The translations under genes were made by a program, and so were the position numbers. From the NCBI RefSeq assembly GCF_002300165.1, contig NZ_MLCE01000015.1, positions 124,001 through 188,000 of the forward strand: 64,000 nucleotides of DNA, in the 5' to 3' direction. Source of the DNA: Streptomyces sp. Tue6028 (GTDB lineage: Bacteria > Actinomycetota > Actinomycetes > Streptomycetales > Streptomycetaceae). Shown piece by piece: positions 40,861 to 50,015 of this stretch. Each line of letters opens with the position of its first letter. Within the stretch, counting starts at the first letter, position 1. The notes beneath the pieces were generated by a model. The model was not told where the DNA came from and did no database searches. It saw nothing but the letters and a program-made list of their open reading frames with translations.

Positions 40861-40973
40861 GCCCGGATGCCTCGATTGACCTCGATGCGCGTTTGGTGAG
40901 GGTGGGCGCCCGGTGACGGAAGGGCCCGGGTTAGCCTCGGTTCGTTCGACTGACGCAGCAGCGGGAGGCAGTG

Positions 40974-41276
40974 ATGGCGAAGGTACCGGCCGCGGTGGTG
41001 GCCGCGAGCGGGCTCATCGGCGGCTACGGCGTGGCGCGCTGGACCAAGAAGCGGCAGCTGGGCGGGGTCGTGCTGGCCGCCGCGGGTGCCACGGCCGCGC
41101 AGCAGTGGCGGCAGGCCGCCGGCGGGAAGGCCGCCGGTGCGCTGACCGTCGCCTACGTCGCCGCCTTCGCCGGGTCCCACCCGCTGGCCAAGAAGGTCGG
41201 CGCCTGGCCCGCCGTGTTCGGCGTCGCCGGGGCCGTGGCGCTCGCGTCCTGGGCCGTCGCCGACCGCAAGGTCTGA
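40974..41276 (+). CDS. Small conserved membrane protein
   Basis: The 100-residue protein has three hydrophobic stretches (~5-20, ~30-40 and ~55-95, with Ala/Val/Gly) and short Lys/Arg loops (RWTKKRQ; HPLAKKVG). ATG 40974 has GGGAGG 5 bases upstream; GTG 40971 is also in frame. It is the first ordinary gene right of the defence locus. No function is evident; the composition resembles small actinobacterial inner-membrane proteins. Confidence 0.75.
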   Translation: MAKVPAAVVAASGLIGGYGVARWTKKRQLGGVVLAAAGATAAQQWRQAAGGKAAGALTVAYVAAFAGSHPLAKKVGAWPAVFGVAGAVALASWAVADRKV

Positions 41277-41344
41277 GAGAGGTCGGGCGGAAGCGGCCGG
41301 GCGACGCAGGCCGTCGGCCCCGGGCTCAACCCGCCTGACACCGA

Positions 41345-41483
41345 GCGTGGGCATGGGCTCACCCCAGCCCGCCGGGCCCAGGGGCGTGGGCGTCGACTCA
41401 CCCCGCCCCGCCCCAGGGTGTGAGCGTCGACTCACCCCCCACCCCGGGGGTGACGCAGGCTCACCCCACCCTCCCCGCCCCCT
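41345..41483. repeat. Four imperfect tandem repeats with TCACCCC core
   Basis: Units near 41345, 41384, 41422 and 41450 share a GTGGGCRTSGRCTCACCCC pattern followed by a C-rich tail of varying length (28-39 bases). The last unit runs into the 3' end of the AraC-type gene, so the repeat has partly become coding. Confidence 0.65.
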
Positions 41484-42429
41484 CCCCCTGAAACGCCCGT
41501 CGATACGCGTGCGGGCTCGTTCCCGCCACCCGTTTGAAGCGGTCCCGGAATGCCGTCGGTGAGCCGAACCCGGCCTGGGCCGCGATGCGTTCGACCGGAT
41601 ATGTGGTCGTCTCCAGCAGGTACTGGGCGCGCCGCACGCGGGCCCGGTGCAGCCACTGGAGCGGCGTCGTGCCGGTCTGTTCGCGGAAGCGGCGGTTGAG
41701 GGTGCGGGTGCTCATGCCGGCGTGGCCCGCGATGTCCTCCAGGGTCAGGTCGCGGGCGGCGTTCTCCTCCAGCCAGTCCAGGAGCGGTTCCAGCGTCGTC
41801 CCCGTCGGCACGGGCGGCTGTGTGTGGACGATGAACTGGGCCTGGCCGCCCTCCCGTTCCAGTGGCATGACGCACATCCGGGCGGCGTGCGCGGCGACGG
41901 CCGAGCCGTGGTCCTTGCGGATCATGTGCAGGCACATGTCGAGGGCGGCCGCCGCGCCCGCCGAGGTGAGGAACTGGCCGTTGTCGACGTAGAGGACGTT
42001 CGGGTCGACGGTGACGGCCGGGTGCAGGGCGGCCAGGTCGGGGGCCGCGATCCAGTGGGTGGTCGCGCGCAGTCCGTCCAGCAGCCCGGTGGCGGCGAGG
42101 ACGAAGGCGCCCACGCAGACCGAGGCGATGCGGGTGCCGTTCGCGGCCGCCCCGCGGAGCGCCTCCGCGACGCCCGGCGGGAGCGGGGCGGTGGGGTCGG
42201 CGACCCCCGGCAGGATGATCGTGTCCGCCTCGGCCAGGGCCCGCAGACCGTGCGGGGCGCGCAGGGTGAACGGTCCGGCGCCCACCTCTTTGCCCGCCTC
42301 GACCGCGCAGACCCGGACCCGGTACGCCTCCCGGCCGTCCGGCAGCCGGGCCCAGCCGAAGACGTCGATCGGGGCGCTGAGATCGAACGGGATGACCTGG
42401 TCCAGCGCCAGTACGGCCACGGTGTGCAT
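41461..42429 (-). CDS. GlxA-family AraC-type regulator
   Basis: The 322-residue protein has an N-terminal DJ-1/PfpI-like amidotransferase-fold domain (residues ~1-190, with CVGAFVLAATGLLDG around the nucleophile-elbow position) and a C-terminal AraC double HTH (~215-310: LEDIAGHAGMSTRTLNRRF; VERIAAQAGFGSPTAFRDRF). GlxA-type proteins are common Streptomyces activators that sense metabolites or global state. ATG 42429 begins the first beta strand. The last codons overlap a tandem repeat. The divergent gene at 42629 could be a target; no operator is obvious. Confidence 0.88.
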   Translation of the reverse strand: MHTVAVLALDQVIPFDLSAPIDVFGWARLPDGREAYRVRVCAVEAGKEVGAGPFTLRAPHGLRALAEADTIILPGVADPTAPLPPGVAEALRGAAANGTRIASVCVGAFVLAATGLLDGLRATTHWIAAPDLAALHPAVTVDPNVLYVDNGQFLTSAGAAAALDMCLHMIRKDHGSAVAAHAARMCVMPLEREGGQAQFIVHTQPPVPTGTTLEPLLDWLEENAARDLTLEDIAGHAGMSTRTLNRRFREQTGTTPLQWLHRARVRRAQYLLETTTYPVERIAAQAGFGSPTAFRDRFKRVAGTSPHAYRRAFQGEGAGRVG

Positions 42430-42628
42430 GGCGAGAGCGTACGCGGACGACGGGTTCCGGTCACTTCCGCGACCTGGGTGTCCGCGCTCGGCCGTGACGG
42501 CTTTTCCGGCGTGCCCGAGGGAATCCGGCCGGGTGAGAGGCGTTCGTGAGGGCCTCTGGCGAGAATCCGTTGGGGACTGGCAGAACCGCCACTTCTGGAA
42601 GATCCTCTCCCGCCCCTACCGTCACCCC

Positions 42629-43078
42629 GTGACCAAGTTCCTCCTCGCCGTCCACGTCATCGCCGCGATCGTCGCCGTCGGGCCCGTGACGGTCGCCGCG
42701 AGCATGTTCCCGCCCGCCGCGCGCAGGGCCCTCGCCGCGCCGGACGACGAGCGTGCCCTCGCCACCACGCGCCTGCTGCACCGCATCTGCCAGGTGTACG
42801 CGGTCGTCGGCGTCGCCGTCCCCGTCTTCGGCTTCGCCACGGCGAGCGACATGGGTGTCCTCGGTGACACCTGGCTGATCGTCTCGATCGCGCTGACCGC
42901 GCTGGCCGCCGTGGTCCTGGGCGCGCTGGTCCTGCCCCGTCAGAGCGCGCTCGTGGAGGGCGCGGGCGACCGGCGGGCGACCGTACGGCTCGCCATGTTC
43001 ACCGGGATCTTCAACCTCCTGTGGGCGACCGTCACCGTCCTGATGATCGTGCGACCGGGGTCCACCACGGGGGCTTAG
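42629..43078 (+). CDS. Integral membrane protein, DUF2269-like
   Basis: The 149-residue protein has four hydrophobic helices (starting near residues 3, 50, 80 and 122) with an Arg/Asp-rich loop after helix 1. This fits small DUF2269-like membrane proteins of unknown function. GTG 42629 begins helix 1; TACCGT (42618-42623) 5 bases upstream could be the -10 of a leaderless transcript. The start is divergent from the GlxA-type regulator. The stop codon TAG lies inside the -10-like element of the next gene. Confidence 0.72.
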   Translation: MTKFLLAVHVIAAIVAVGPVTVAASMFPPAARRALAAPDDERALATTRLLHRICQVYAVVGVAVPVFGFATASDMGVLGDTWLIVSIALTALAAVVLGALVLPRQSALVEGAGDRRATVRLAMFTGIFNLLWATVTVLMIVRPGSTTGA

Positions 43079-43088
43079 GATCCCGCCC

Positions 43089-43598
43089 ATGTACGCACAG
43101 CAGGGACAGTCGGCGCCGGGGGCCTACCTGGCCTTCGTGGAGCGCCAGTTGACGGCCGACGGATGCGCGACGCGCTGGGAGGACTGGGCCGGGGTGCCCG
43201 TCCTCGTGGGGCGGCGGGCCGACTTCAAGATGCGCTGGATGGCGACCAGGCTGCATCTGTTCACGGTGGCCGCGGCGGTCCCGGAGATAACCGTGCCCGT
43301 CGTCTCGGCCTTCACGGACCAGGTGATGAAGTACGCCAAGGACACCAAGGGCGGCCTGCCCGTGGGTATGCAGAACGGCATCGGCGCCTTCCCGCTCCTG
43401 GTCAGTGACCGGGTCGATCCGGCCGCCGTGCAGTGGGCGGAGGCGCAGCAGCGCATCAAGTTCGCCTGCATGACGCGGCCCGTGGTGGTCGACAGCGCGC
43501 GTAATTACGTGGGGATGTACCGCGGCAAGCCGGCCCTCGGCCGCGTCTACGCCTCGTACTTCATCGAGAAGGGTTCGCAGTACTTCTACGGGCAGTGA
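43089..43598 (+). CDS. Conserved actinobacterial protein of unknown function
   Basis: The 169-residue soluble protein has an alpha/beta look with WEDWAGVPVLVGRRADF, HLFTVAAAV and a Tyr/Phe-rich end. From memory, Streptomyces homologues are sometimes labelled levansucrase, but 169 residues cannot hold that enzyme and no catalytic motif is present, so I treat that label as wrong. ATG 43089 is preceded by TAGGAT and 7 bases, a typical leaderless arrangement. It may also be read from the upstream gene, whose stop is 10 bases away. Confidence 0.75.
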   Translation: MYAQQGQSAPGAYLAFVERQLTADGCATRWEDWAGVPVLVGRRADFKMRWMATRLHLFTVAAAVPEITVPVVSAFTDQVMKYAKDTKGGLPVGMQNGIGAFPLLVSDRVDPAAVQWAEAQQRIKFACMTRPVVVDSARNYVGMYRGKPALGRVYASYFIEKGSQYFYGQ

Positions 43599-43603
43599 CC
43601 GCG

Positions 43604-43680
43604 CCCCGAGGTTCCGGGGTTCCAGGCGCCCGGGATTCCGGGTGTTCGGGGTTCCGGGTACCCAGGGTTCCGGGCGTCCG
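43604..43680. repeat. GGTTCCGGG-type short repeats
   Basis: GGTTCC or GATTCC followed by GGG occurs about five times at uneven 10-20-base spacing between the stops of two convergent genes. The motif resembles the 15275 tandem repeats. Confidence 0.5.
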
Positions 43681-43691
43681 GCGCGAGCGGC

Positions 43692-44051
43692 TCACGTCCG
43701 GTGCTCCAGCACGTTGACCACCCGCCCGTTCGGGTCCCGTACGAAGAAGCGCCGTACGCCCCACTCCTCCTCGCGCAGTTCCCGTACGACCTCGGCGCCC
43801 GAGGCGAGGACCTGCGCGTAGACCGCCTCCACGTCCTCGACCTCCACGCTCAGGTCGGGGACGACGGGGGCGGTGCGCTCCTCGGTGAAGAAGCTGATCT
43901 GGGCGGTGGGGTTGGAGGGGGAGGCCAGTGTCATGACCCAGCCCAGGTGCATGACCTCCTCGAAGCCGAGCAGGCCGTAGAAGTCCCGGCTGGTGGCCAT
44001 GGCCTTCTCCGACTCGACGTGGACGTCCGGGACGATCCTGCGCACGGTCAT
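43692..44051 (-). CDS. VOC-family (glyoxalase-like) protein
   Basis: The 119-residue protein has one vicinal-oxygen-chelate domain made of two beta-alpha-beta-beta-beta modules: MTVRRIVPDVHVES with DFYGLLGFE, then VEVEDVEAVYAQVLASGAE and FVRDPNGRVVNVLEH. Such proteins act in glyoxal, fosfomycin or bleomycin resistance or bind small molecules. The potential metal ligands are His12-like and the terminal Glu/His of VLEH. ATG 44051 is the only good start. It is followed upstream by a membrane protein gene 45 bases away on the same strand, possibly one transcript. Confidence 0.85.
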   Translation of the reverse strand: MTVRRIVPDVHVESEKAMATSRDFYGLLGFEEVMHLGWVMTLASPSNPTAQISFFTEERTAPVVPDLSVEVEDVEAVYAQVLASGAEVVRELREEEWGVRRFFVRDPNGRVVNVLEHRT

Positions 44052-44096
44052 GCGGGGCTCCTCACTTCGTGGCCGCCGGTGACGGCTCCTCGGGCG

Positions 44097-44570
44097 TCAC
44101 GGGCGGTGGGCCAGGCTCAGTTCCTCGTTGAAGTCGTCCGCCAAGTCTGCCCTGAACTGCCGTGCCACCGCTGCCGCGACGAGCACCCCGGTCGCCATCA
44201 GCAGCGTGAAGAACGCCCACACCAGCGGCCATGCGCCCGCGAACCCGTCCGGGGGGCCGGGATGTGTGCGCAGCGACACGTACAGCAGCGTGGCCGGTCC
44301 GACCGCGACCAGCAGCAACGCCCAGGCCAGCGCGTCCCGGTGGCCGAAGTACGCGGCCAGGAGCAGCAGGACCACGGCGAGGGTCACGACGCCGGCACCG
44401 GTCACGGGGCTCGTCTCCGTGAGGGCGCCCTCCGTCGTCCGGCGGTTGCCCAGGTCCCAGGGCAGGCACAGGAGATACGCCGTGCAGGAGAGCACGGCGC
44501 CGAGCAGGCGCGTCAGCCAGCGTTCCGGCCCGGGGCTCGTTCGCAGGGGGCTCAACAGCTTCTCGGTCAT
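44097..44570 (-). CDS. Four-helix integral membrane protein
   Basis: The 157-residue protein has membrane helices near residues 22-37, 60-75, 80-97 and 112-135, with a basic N-terminus and an acidic C-terminus (ARQFRADLADDFNEELS). No family is recognised. ATG 44570 is at the head of the frame. It probably shares a transcript with the VOC gene 45 bases downstream. Confidence 0.72.
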   Translation of the reverse strand: MTEKLLSPLRTSPGPERWLTRLLGAVLSCTAYLLCLPWDLGNRRTTEGALTETSPVTGAGVVTLAVVLLLLAAYFGHRDALAWALLLVAVGPATLLYVSLRTHPGPPDGFAGAWPLVWAFFTLLMATGVLVAAAVARQFRADLADDFNEELSLAHRP

Positions 44571-44746
44571 GCGTACGAGGGTTCCCGTCCGCGCGGCGGG
44601 CCGACAGAGTACGCGTACTCAGGTGCCCGTACTCAGATCCGTGTGCTCGGGGACGCCTGCCGGGACCGTGCCCGGGAGCCGGGGCCGCCGCGGGCCCCGG
44701 GGACCGGGAGTTCAGCCGCGGCCCGGGGCTCGTGCGGGGCGGGCCG

Positions 44747-46252
44747 TCAGCTCCTCGTCGACGCGGACGACGCGGCGGCCCCCGCCGGTTCCACCGACAG
44801 CGGCGTGGCGATGTCCTCCAGCGAACGGCGCTCGGCGTTCACCGCGAGGAACGCGGCGACCAGGCCCGCCGCGCACATCAGGGCCGCGCCGATCCGGAAG
44901 GCGAGCACGGTGTCGCCGACCACCCCGGACTCCGTGAGGTCGGCGAAGACCAGCGGGCCGCTGATGCCGCCCGCGGCGGTGCCGATGGCGTAGAAGAAGG
45001 CGATGGCCATGGCGCGGGTCTCCATCGGGAAGATCTCGGAGACCGTGAGGTACGCGCTGGAGGCGCCCGCGGACGCGAAGAAGAGGACCGCGCACCAGCA
45101 GGCCGTGAGGGTCGCCGCGCTCAGCGAGCCGCGGTCGAAGAGCCAGGCCGTGCCGAACAGCAGCAAGCCCGAGAGCAGGTAGGTCGAGGAGATCATGATC
45201 CGGCGGCCCACGGTGTCGAAGAGCTTGCCGAGCAGCAGCGGGCCGAGGAAGTTGCCGGCGGCGATGACGGCGAAGTAGTAGCCGGTGCCGCCGGTGGGCA
45301 CGTCGAAGAACTTGGTGAGGATGGCGCCGAAGCCGAAGGTGATCGCGTTGTAGAGGAAGGCCTGGCCGATGAAGAGGGCGAGGCTGAGGACGGCACGCTT
45401 GGGATAGTGCGCGAACACGGTCCTGGCGATGATGCCGAAGCCGATGCTCTTGCGCTGCCGGATGGTGATCTCGCCACGTGCGCGGGGCAGCGGTGCGCCC
45501 TTCTCCCGCTCGACGTCCCGTTCGACGGAGGCGACCAGCTCCTCGGCCTCCTCGCCGCGCCCATGGATGAACTGCCACCGCGGGCTCTCCGGAACATGCC
45601 GCCTGACCAGCAGGATCACCAGTCCGAGAACCACGCCGAGGCCGAAGGTGAGCCGCCAGCCGATGTTCGCGGGGAAGATGTCCGTGTTCAGCATGACGAT
45701 GGACAGCAGTGCGCCGCCGATCGCGCCGAGCCAGTAGCTGCCGTTGATGATCAGGTCGACCCGGCCCCGGTACTTGGCGGGGATGAGTTCGTCGATCGCG
45801 GAGTTGATGGCGGCGTACTCGCCGCCGATGCCGAAGCCGGTGAGGAAGCGGAAAGCGAAGAACCACCAGGCGTCGACGGACAGCGCGGTCAGCGCGGTCG
45901 CGGAGAGGTAGACGGCGAGGGTGACCATGAAGAGCTTCTTGCGGCCGTAGCGGTCGGTGAGCCGGCCGAAGAAGAGGGCGCCCGCGCAGGCGCCCGCCAC
46001 GTACAGGGCCGCGGCGGTGCCGGTGACCTGGGCGGAGGTGATGGCGAGGCCGCTGCCCTCCTCGGAGAGCCGTCCGGCGATGTTGCCGACGGTGGTGACC
46101 TCCAGGCCGTCCAGGATCCACACGGTTCCCAGGCCGATCACGATCATCCAGTGCCAGCGGGACCAGGGCAGCCGGTCCAGGCGGGCGGGCACGTCCGTGG
46201 TGACGGTGCCGGTGGGGGCAGGTCCGGAGGCGCCCGGGGCTGGTGCGGTCAT
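44747..46252 (-). CDS. MFS transporter, sugar-porter/aromatic acid type
   Basis: The 501-residue transporter has about 12 membrane helices, the loop motif [13 protein letters not shown] after helix 2, [20 protein letters not shown] near helix 4 and the sugar-porter PESPRW motif in the central loop. [14 protein letters not shown] repeats the loop motif in the second half. The combination suits metabolite:H+ symporters of the sugar-porter/AAHS type; the substrate is unknown. ATG 46252 begins a 30-residue cytoplasmic head. The upstream region is filled by tandem repeats rather than an obvious regulator. Confidence 0.88.
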   Translation of the reverse strand: MTAPAPGASGPAPTGTVTTDVPARLDRLPWSRWHWMIVIGLGTVWILDGLEVTTVGNIAGRLSEEGSGLAITSAQVTGTAAALYVAGACAGALFFGRLTDRYGRKKLFMVTLAVYLSATALTALSVDAWWFFAFRFLTGFGIGGEYAAINSAIDELIPAKYRGRVDLIINGSYWLGAIGGALLSIVMLNTDIFPANIGWRLTFGLGVVLGLVILLVRRHVPESPRWQFIHGRGEEAEELVASVERDVEREKGAPLPRARGEITIRQRKSIGFGIIARTVFAHYPKRAVLSLALFIGQAFLYNAITFGFGAILTKFFDVPTGGTGYYFAVIAAGNFLGPLLLGKLFDTVGRRIMISSTYLLSGLLLFGTAWLFDRGSLSAATLTACWCAVLFFASAGASSAYLTVSEIFPMETRAMAIAFFYAIGTAAGGISGPLVFADLTESGVVGDTVLAFRIGAALMCAAGLVAAFLAVNAERRSLEDIATPLSVEPAGAAASSASTRS

Positions 46253-46737
46253 GGCTCCCTCTTTCCTGAGCGAACCACGTCCGGGTGCCCCTGCCTCCGG
46301 CCTTCACGCCTGCGCACGGCGCAGGCGGGGCGGACGTCCGGGCCCGTACGCGGCACCGGCGGGACGGGCCTCCAGCCCTGGACGTGGCACCGGCGGGAGG
46401 GGCCTCCAGGCCTGCACCCGGCAGCGGCGGGAAGGGCCTCCATCCCTCCAGCCTGCACCGCACGCCCGGCACCCGCACCCGGCGGCGCGAGCCCAGCAGC
46501 ACAGGGCTACCGGCCCGCGCCCGGCGCCCTGCACCGACGCCCAGCAGGGCAAGCCTCCAGGCCCGCACCCGGCGGCGCACACCTCCGGGCCCGCGACCGG
46601 CGCCCGTACCCGGCGGCGTCCAAGCCCGCCCCCCACACCCAAGCCCGGCGCCCGGCCCCGGGGCCCGCCCCGGCCGGCGCTCGGGCCGACGACCCCGGCC
46701 AGGGCCGACGATCGCCGCCCGGGCCGACGGCCGCCGC
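46253..46737. other. Repeat-rich intergenic region
   Basis: This gap of 485 bases lies between the MFS start and the DUF445 stop. It contains the 34-bp tandem repeats, a second degenerate CCCGGCGGCG-rich stretch and three GGGCCGACG units near 46683-46734. I see no gene; open frames here are by-products of the repeats. The MFS promoter should lie in the first ~80 bases. Confidence 0.6.
46352..46459. repeat. Three tandem 34-bp repeats
   Basis: Units start at 46352, 46386 and 46420, exactly 34 bases apart, and share GGCASCGGCGGGA then GGGCCTCCA. The last unit has a 6-base insertion. The copies are similar but not identical. Confidence 0.75.
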
Positions 46738-48117
46738 TCAGGCCCCCAGCGCCCGCGACACCACGTAGATCAGCAGACCCGCCAGCGAGCCCACCACCGT
46801 GCCGTTGATCCGGATGAACTGGAGGTCGCGTCCGATGTGCGCCTCGATCTTCCGGGTGGTGTGCTCGGCGTCCCAGCTCGCCACGGTGTCGGTGATCAGC
46901 GAGGTGATCTCCGTGCGGTACGTCGTCACCACGTACACCGCCGCGTCCTCCACCCAGGAGTCGACCTTCGCCTGGATCTTGGGCTCGGTGGCCATGCGGG
47001 CGCCCAGCGACAGCAGCGAGGCCCGCACGCGCAGCCGCAGCTCGCTCCGCTCGTCCTCGGCGGCGGACACGATCATGGAGCGTACGGCGGTCCAGGCGGA
47101 GGCGATGAGGTCCTGGACCTCCCCGCGGCCCAGGACCTCGCCCTTGAGCCGTTCCACGCGCGCGCGGGTGTCGGTGTCGGACTGGAGGTCGGAGGCGAAG
47201 TCGGTGAGGAAGCGGTCGAGTGCGCCGCGGGCCGGGTGCGAGGGGGCGTCGCGCATCTCGGTGACGAAGCGGAGCAGCTCCTTGTAGACCCGTTCGCCGA
47301 CCCTCTTGTCGACGAACCTGGGGGTCCAGCCGGGGGCCCCGCCCTGCACGGCGTCCAGGACCTGCTCGTCGTGCAGTACCAGCCAGTCGTGGGCGCGGAC
47401 GCAGATCAGGTCCACGACGCGTCTGTGGCCGCCGTCCGCGACGATCCGCTCCAGCATCTTGCCCATGCCGGGGGCGATCTCCTGGGCGTCGGCGCGGCGT
47501 GTGATGGCCTCGCCGACCACGGCCTGCACGTCGGAGTCCCGCAGGACGGCCAGCGCGCCGCGCAGCGCGGTCGCCAGTTCGGCCGTCACCCGGTCGGCGT
47601 GTTCCGGTTCGGCGAGCCAGGAGCCGAGTCTGCTGCCGATGCCGACGGCCCGCAGCCGCTGGCGGACGACCTCCTCGGACAGGAAGTTCTCGCCGACGAA
47701 CTCGCCCAGGGAGACCCCGAGCTGGTCCTTCTTGGTGGGGATGATCGCGGTGTGCGGGATGGGCAGGCCGAGCGGGTGACGGAACAGGGCCGTGACCGCG
47801 AACCAGTCGGCGAGGGCGCCGACCATGCCCGCTTCGGCCGCTGCCGCCACATACCCCGCCCAGGCGCCGGCGCCCTCGTGGGACGCCCACTTGGCAAGGA
47901 CGTAGACGAGCGCGACGAGCAGCAGCAGACCCGTCGCCGTGGCCTTCATGCGGCGCACTCCGCGGCGGCGCTCCTCGTCGGCGGGGCTGAAGGTGGTCAT
48001 CGCCCGGCCCGGCCGCCCGGCGGTCGCCGTCGTCGCGGGGTTCACGGCGGCGGCGGACCGGGCAGGCTGCTCTGGATCGCTTGTTTCACCTGATTTCGTG
48101 CGTTCCATCCACTCCAT
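46738..48117 (-). CDS. DUF445 membrane-associated protein
   Basis: The 459-residue protein has a charged head, a membrane helix near residues 60-80, the DUF445 entry GMVGALADWFAVTALFRHPLGLPIPHTAIIP, a long helical middle and a C-terminal membrane helix (GTVVGSLAGLLIYVVS). The function of DUF445 proteins is unknown; they look like membrane-tethered coiled coils. The start is uncertain: ATG 48117, ATG 48108 and ATG 48000 (MTTFSP) are all in frame, and the divergent SGNH gene leaves room for any of them. The length with ATG 48000 would be 420 residues. Confidence 0.85.
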   Translation of the reverse strand: MEWMERTKSGETSDPEQPARSAAAVNPATTATAGRPGRAMTTFSPADEERRRGVRRMKATATGLLLLVALVYVLAKWASHEGAGAWAGYVAAAAEAGMVGALADWFAVTALFRHPLGLPIPHTAIIPTKKDQLGVSLGEFVGENFLSEEVVRQRLRAVGIGSRLGSWLAEPEHADRVTAELATALRGALAVLRDSDVQAVVGEAITRRADAQEIAPGMGKMLERIVADGGHRRVVDLICVRAHDWLVLHDEQVLDAVQGGAPGWTPRFVDKRVGERVYKELLRFVTEMRDAPSHPARGALDRFLTDFASDLQSDTDTRARVERLKGEVLGRGEVQDLIASAWTAVRSMIVSAAEDERSELRLRVRASLLSLGARMATEPKIQAKVDSWVEDAAVYVVTTYRTEITSLITDTVASWDAEHTTRKIEAHIGRDLQFIRINGTVVGSLAGLLIYVVSRALGA

Positions 48118-48329
48118 CCGTTCTCAGTCCCTGTACACATTGTCCCTTCCTGGGCTTCTTCCTGACCGACTCCTGGAACGGACCAGGAGTTCCCGGCGTC
48201 TGTTCGGACGGGGAATCGACCAGGGGGTCCCGTAGGGGGGCGCTGTCGGTGTTCTTCCGCCCCATGACGCATCATGGGGTGATCACATCGGAGCCTCGGG
48301 CTCCCATCGTCCGAGGAGACACGCACCGC

Positions 48330-49715
48330 ATGACCAAGCGTCACGCCGGGGGTGCGGGGCACGCTGTGGACCCACAGACGTCCGCAGTCCCCGTGAGGCA
48401 CGGCGCCCTGTTGGCCGCGATCATCGCCCTGGTCGTGGTCCTTTCCGCCGGCATCTACATCGGTGTCTCGGCCGACGACGGGAGCGGCGACCAGAACAAC
48501 CTCGCCGCGGGCCGTGCACCGCACAACTCGGCGGCGCCCGCCTCCACGGGCACCTGGGTCGGCGCCTGGTCGGCCTCCCCGGTGGGGGCCGAGCCCGGCA
48601 CCGAGACGCACGGCATGGCGGGCCGCTCCATACGCAACGTCGTGCACGCGAGCGCCGGTGGTACGAGTGCCCGCATCACGCTTTCCAATCTCTACGGGCA
48701 GCGGCCGCTGACCCTCACGCACGTCTCGCTCGCCGTCGCCGCGACGCCGAACAACGCCGCCGCGGCGGCCGACACCATGCGCCGCCTCACCTTCGGCGGC
48801 AACCCCACGGTCGTCATCCCGGCGGGCGGGCAGGCGATGAGCGACGCGGTGCGCGTGCGCATCCCGCACGGCGCGGACGTCCTCGTCACCACGTACGCGC
48901 CGACCGAGTCCGGCCCGGTCACCTACCACCCGCACGCGCGGCAGGTCTCGTACGTCGCGGACGGCGACCGCACGGAGGACGTGACCAGCACGGCGTACAC
49001 CGAACAGAGCGAGTACTGGCGGTACTTGACCGCGCTCGACGTGCTGAGCGACGAGGCGGCGGGCACCGTCGTCGTCCTCGGCGACTCGCTGACCGACGGC
49101 ATCACGTCGACGGTGGGCGCCAACCACCGCTGGACCGACGTGCTTTCGGACCGGCTGCGCGCCGCGGCCGGGTCGGGCGACACGCCCCGCTACAGCGTCG
49201 TCAACCAGGGCATCAGCGGCAACCAGGTGCTCGCGGCGGGCCTCGGCCGGCCGGCGGACAACCCGAGCGGGCTGTCGCGGTTCGGGCGTGACGTCCTGGA
49301 CCGCACCAATGTCAGGGCCGTCGTGATCGACCTCGGCGTCAACGACATCCTGCGCAACCCGAACCAGGTCGACCCGGCCACCGTCACCGACGGCCTGCGG
49401 AAGCTGGTGCGTCAGGCGCACGCCCGCGGACTGCGGGTCGTCGGCGCCACCCTGATGCCGTTTCAGGGTCACCGCGGCTACACCGACGCACGTGAGGCCG
49501 TGCGGCAGGCCGTCAACGCGGAGATCCGGTCGGGGAAGGTGTACGACGACGTCGTCGACTTCGACGCCGCGCTGCGCGACCCGTACAACCCGCGGCGGCT
49601 GCGGTCCGACTACGACTCGGGCGACCACCTGCACCCGAGCGACAAGGGGTACCGGAAGATGGCCGAGGTCTTCGACCTGGACGACCTGAAGGGCTCGGCC
49701 CCGGCAGAGCTGTAA
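48330..49715 (+). CDS. Secreted or membrane-anchored SGNH/GDSL hydrolase
   Basis: The 461-residue protein has one N-terminal membrane segment (residues ~25-45, signal anchor), a short linker and a ~400-residue SGNH hydrolase. Block I is VLGDSLTDG (nucleophile Ser), block II NQGISGNQ, block III GVNDI, and block V DHLHPSD carries the catalytic Asp and His. Related Streptomyces enzymes act on esters of sugars or lipids outside the cell. ATG 48330 has GAGGAG about 13 bases upstream; the frame stays open to 48081 but without a good start. It is divergent from DUF445. Confidence 0.85.
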   Translation: MTKRHAGGAGHAVDPQTSAVPVRHGALLAAIIALVVVLSAGIYIGVSADDGSGDQNNLAAGRAPHNSAAPASTGTWVGAWSASPVGAEPGTETHGMAGRSIRNVVHASAGGTSARITLSNLYGQRPLTLTHVSLAVAATPNNAAAAADTMRRLTFGGNPTVVIPAGGQAMSDAVRVRIPHGADVLVTTYAPTESGPVTYHPHARQVSYVADGDRTEDVTSTAYTEQSEYWRYLTALDVLSDEAAGTVVVLGDSLTDGITSTVGANHRWTDVLSDRLRAAAGSGDTPRYSVVNQGISGNQVLAAGLGRPADNPSGLSRFGRDVLDRTNVRAVVIDLGVNDILRNPNQVDPATVTDGLRKLVRQAHARGLRVVGATLMPFQGHRGYTDAREAVRQAVNAEIRSGKVYDDVVDFDAALRDPYNPRRLRSDYDSGDHLHPSDKGYRKMAEVFDLDDLKGSAPAEL

Positions 49716-50015
49716 CGCTTCCCCACGTGCCGTCGCGGCACTCCCCCGGGGACCACGCCCCGGGGCCGGAGGGACGGGCAGGGCGGACGGACACCGGCCC
49801 CCCGGGAGCCCGAAGGGGCCCGGAGAGGGCCGGAGAGGCCCGGAGAGGCCCGACGGGGCGAGAACGGGCCGGACTCGCCGCAGGGCGCTCAGGCAGCACC
49901 CAGGGCGCCGGCAGCTCCACGGGGCGCGCCGGCCACCACAGCGCGCAGAAACGGCCCGGCTCCCGGACCGTCCGGGGCCCGCACGGCCCCAGCGGACAGC
50001 CGGCGACCGGTGCGG
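49716..50015. other. GC-rich intergenic region with hairpins and CGGAGAGG repeats
   Basis: It holds a GTGCCG-TCG-CGGCAC hairpin (49727-49741) just after the SGNH stop, a second CCCCGGGG dyad, and three to four tandem CCCGGAGAGG-type units (49819-49850). No gene is visible. The hairpin probably terminates the SGNH transcript. Confidence 0.55.

Noticed and set aside
43089..43598. Levansucrase
   Set aside because: The label seen for homologues does not fit a 169-residue protein without GH68 motifs.
46352..46459. Possible CRISPR array
   Set aside because: The 34-bp units are contiguous and diverged, with no unique spacers and no cas genes in the window.
44732..46768. 678-codon plus-strand frame
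   Set aside because: It is antisense to the MFS gene and continues through the intergenic repeats; Gly/Glu/Asp-rich without a domain.
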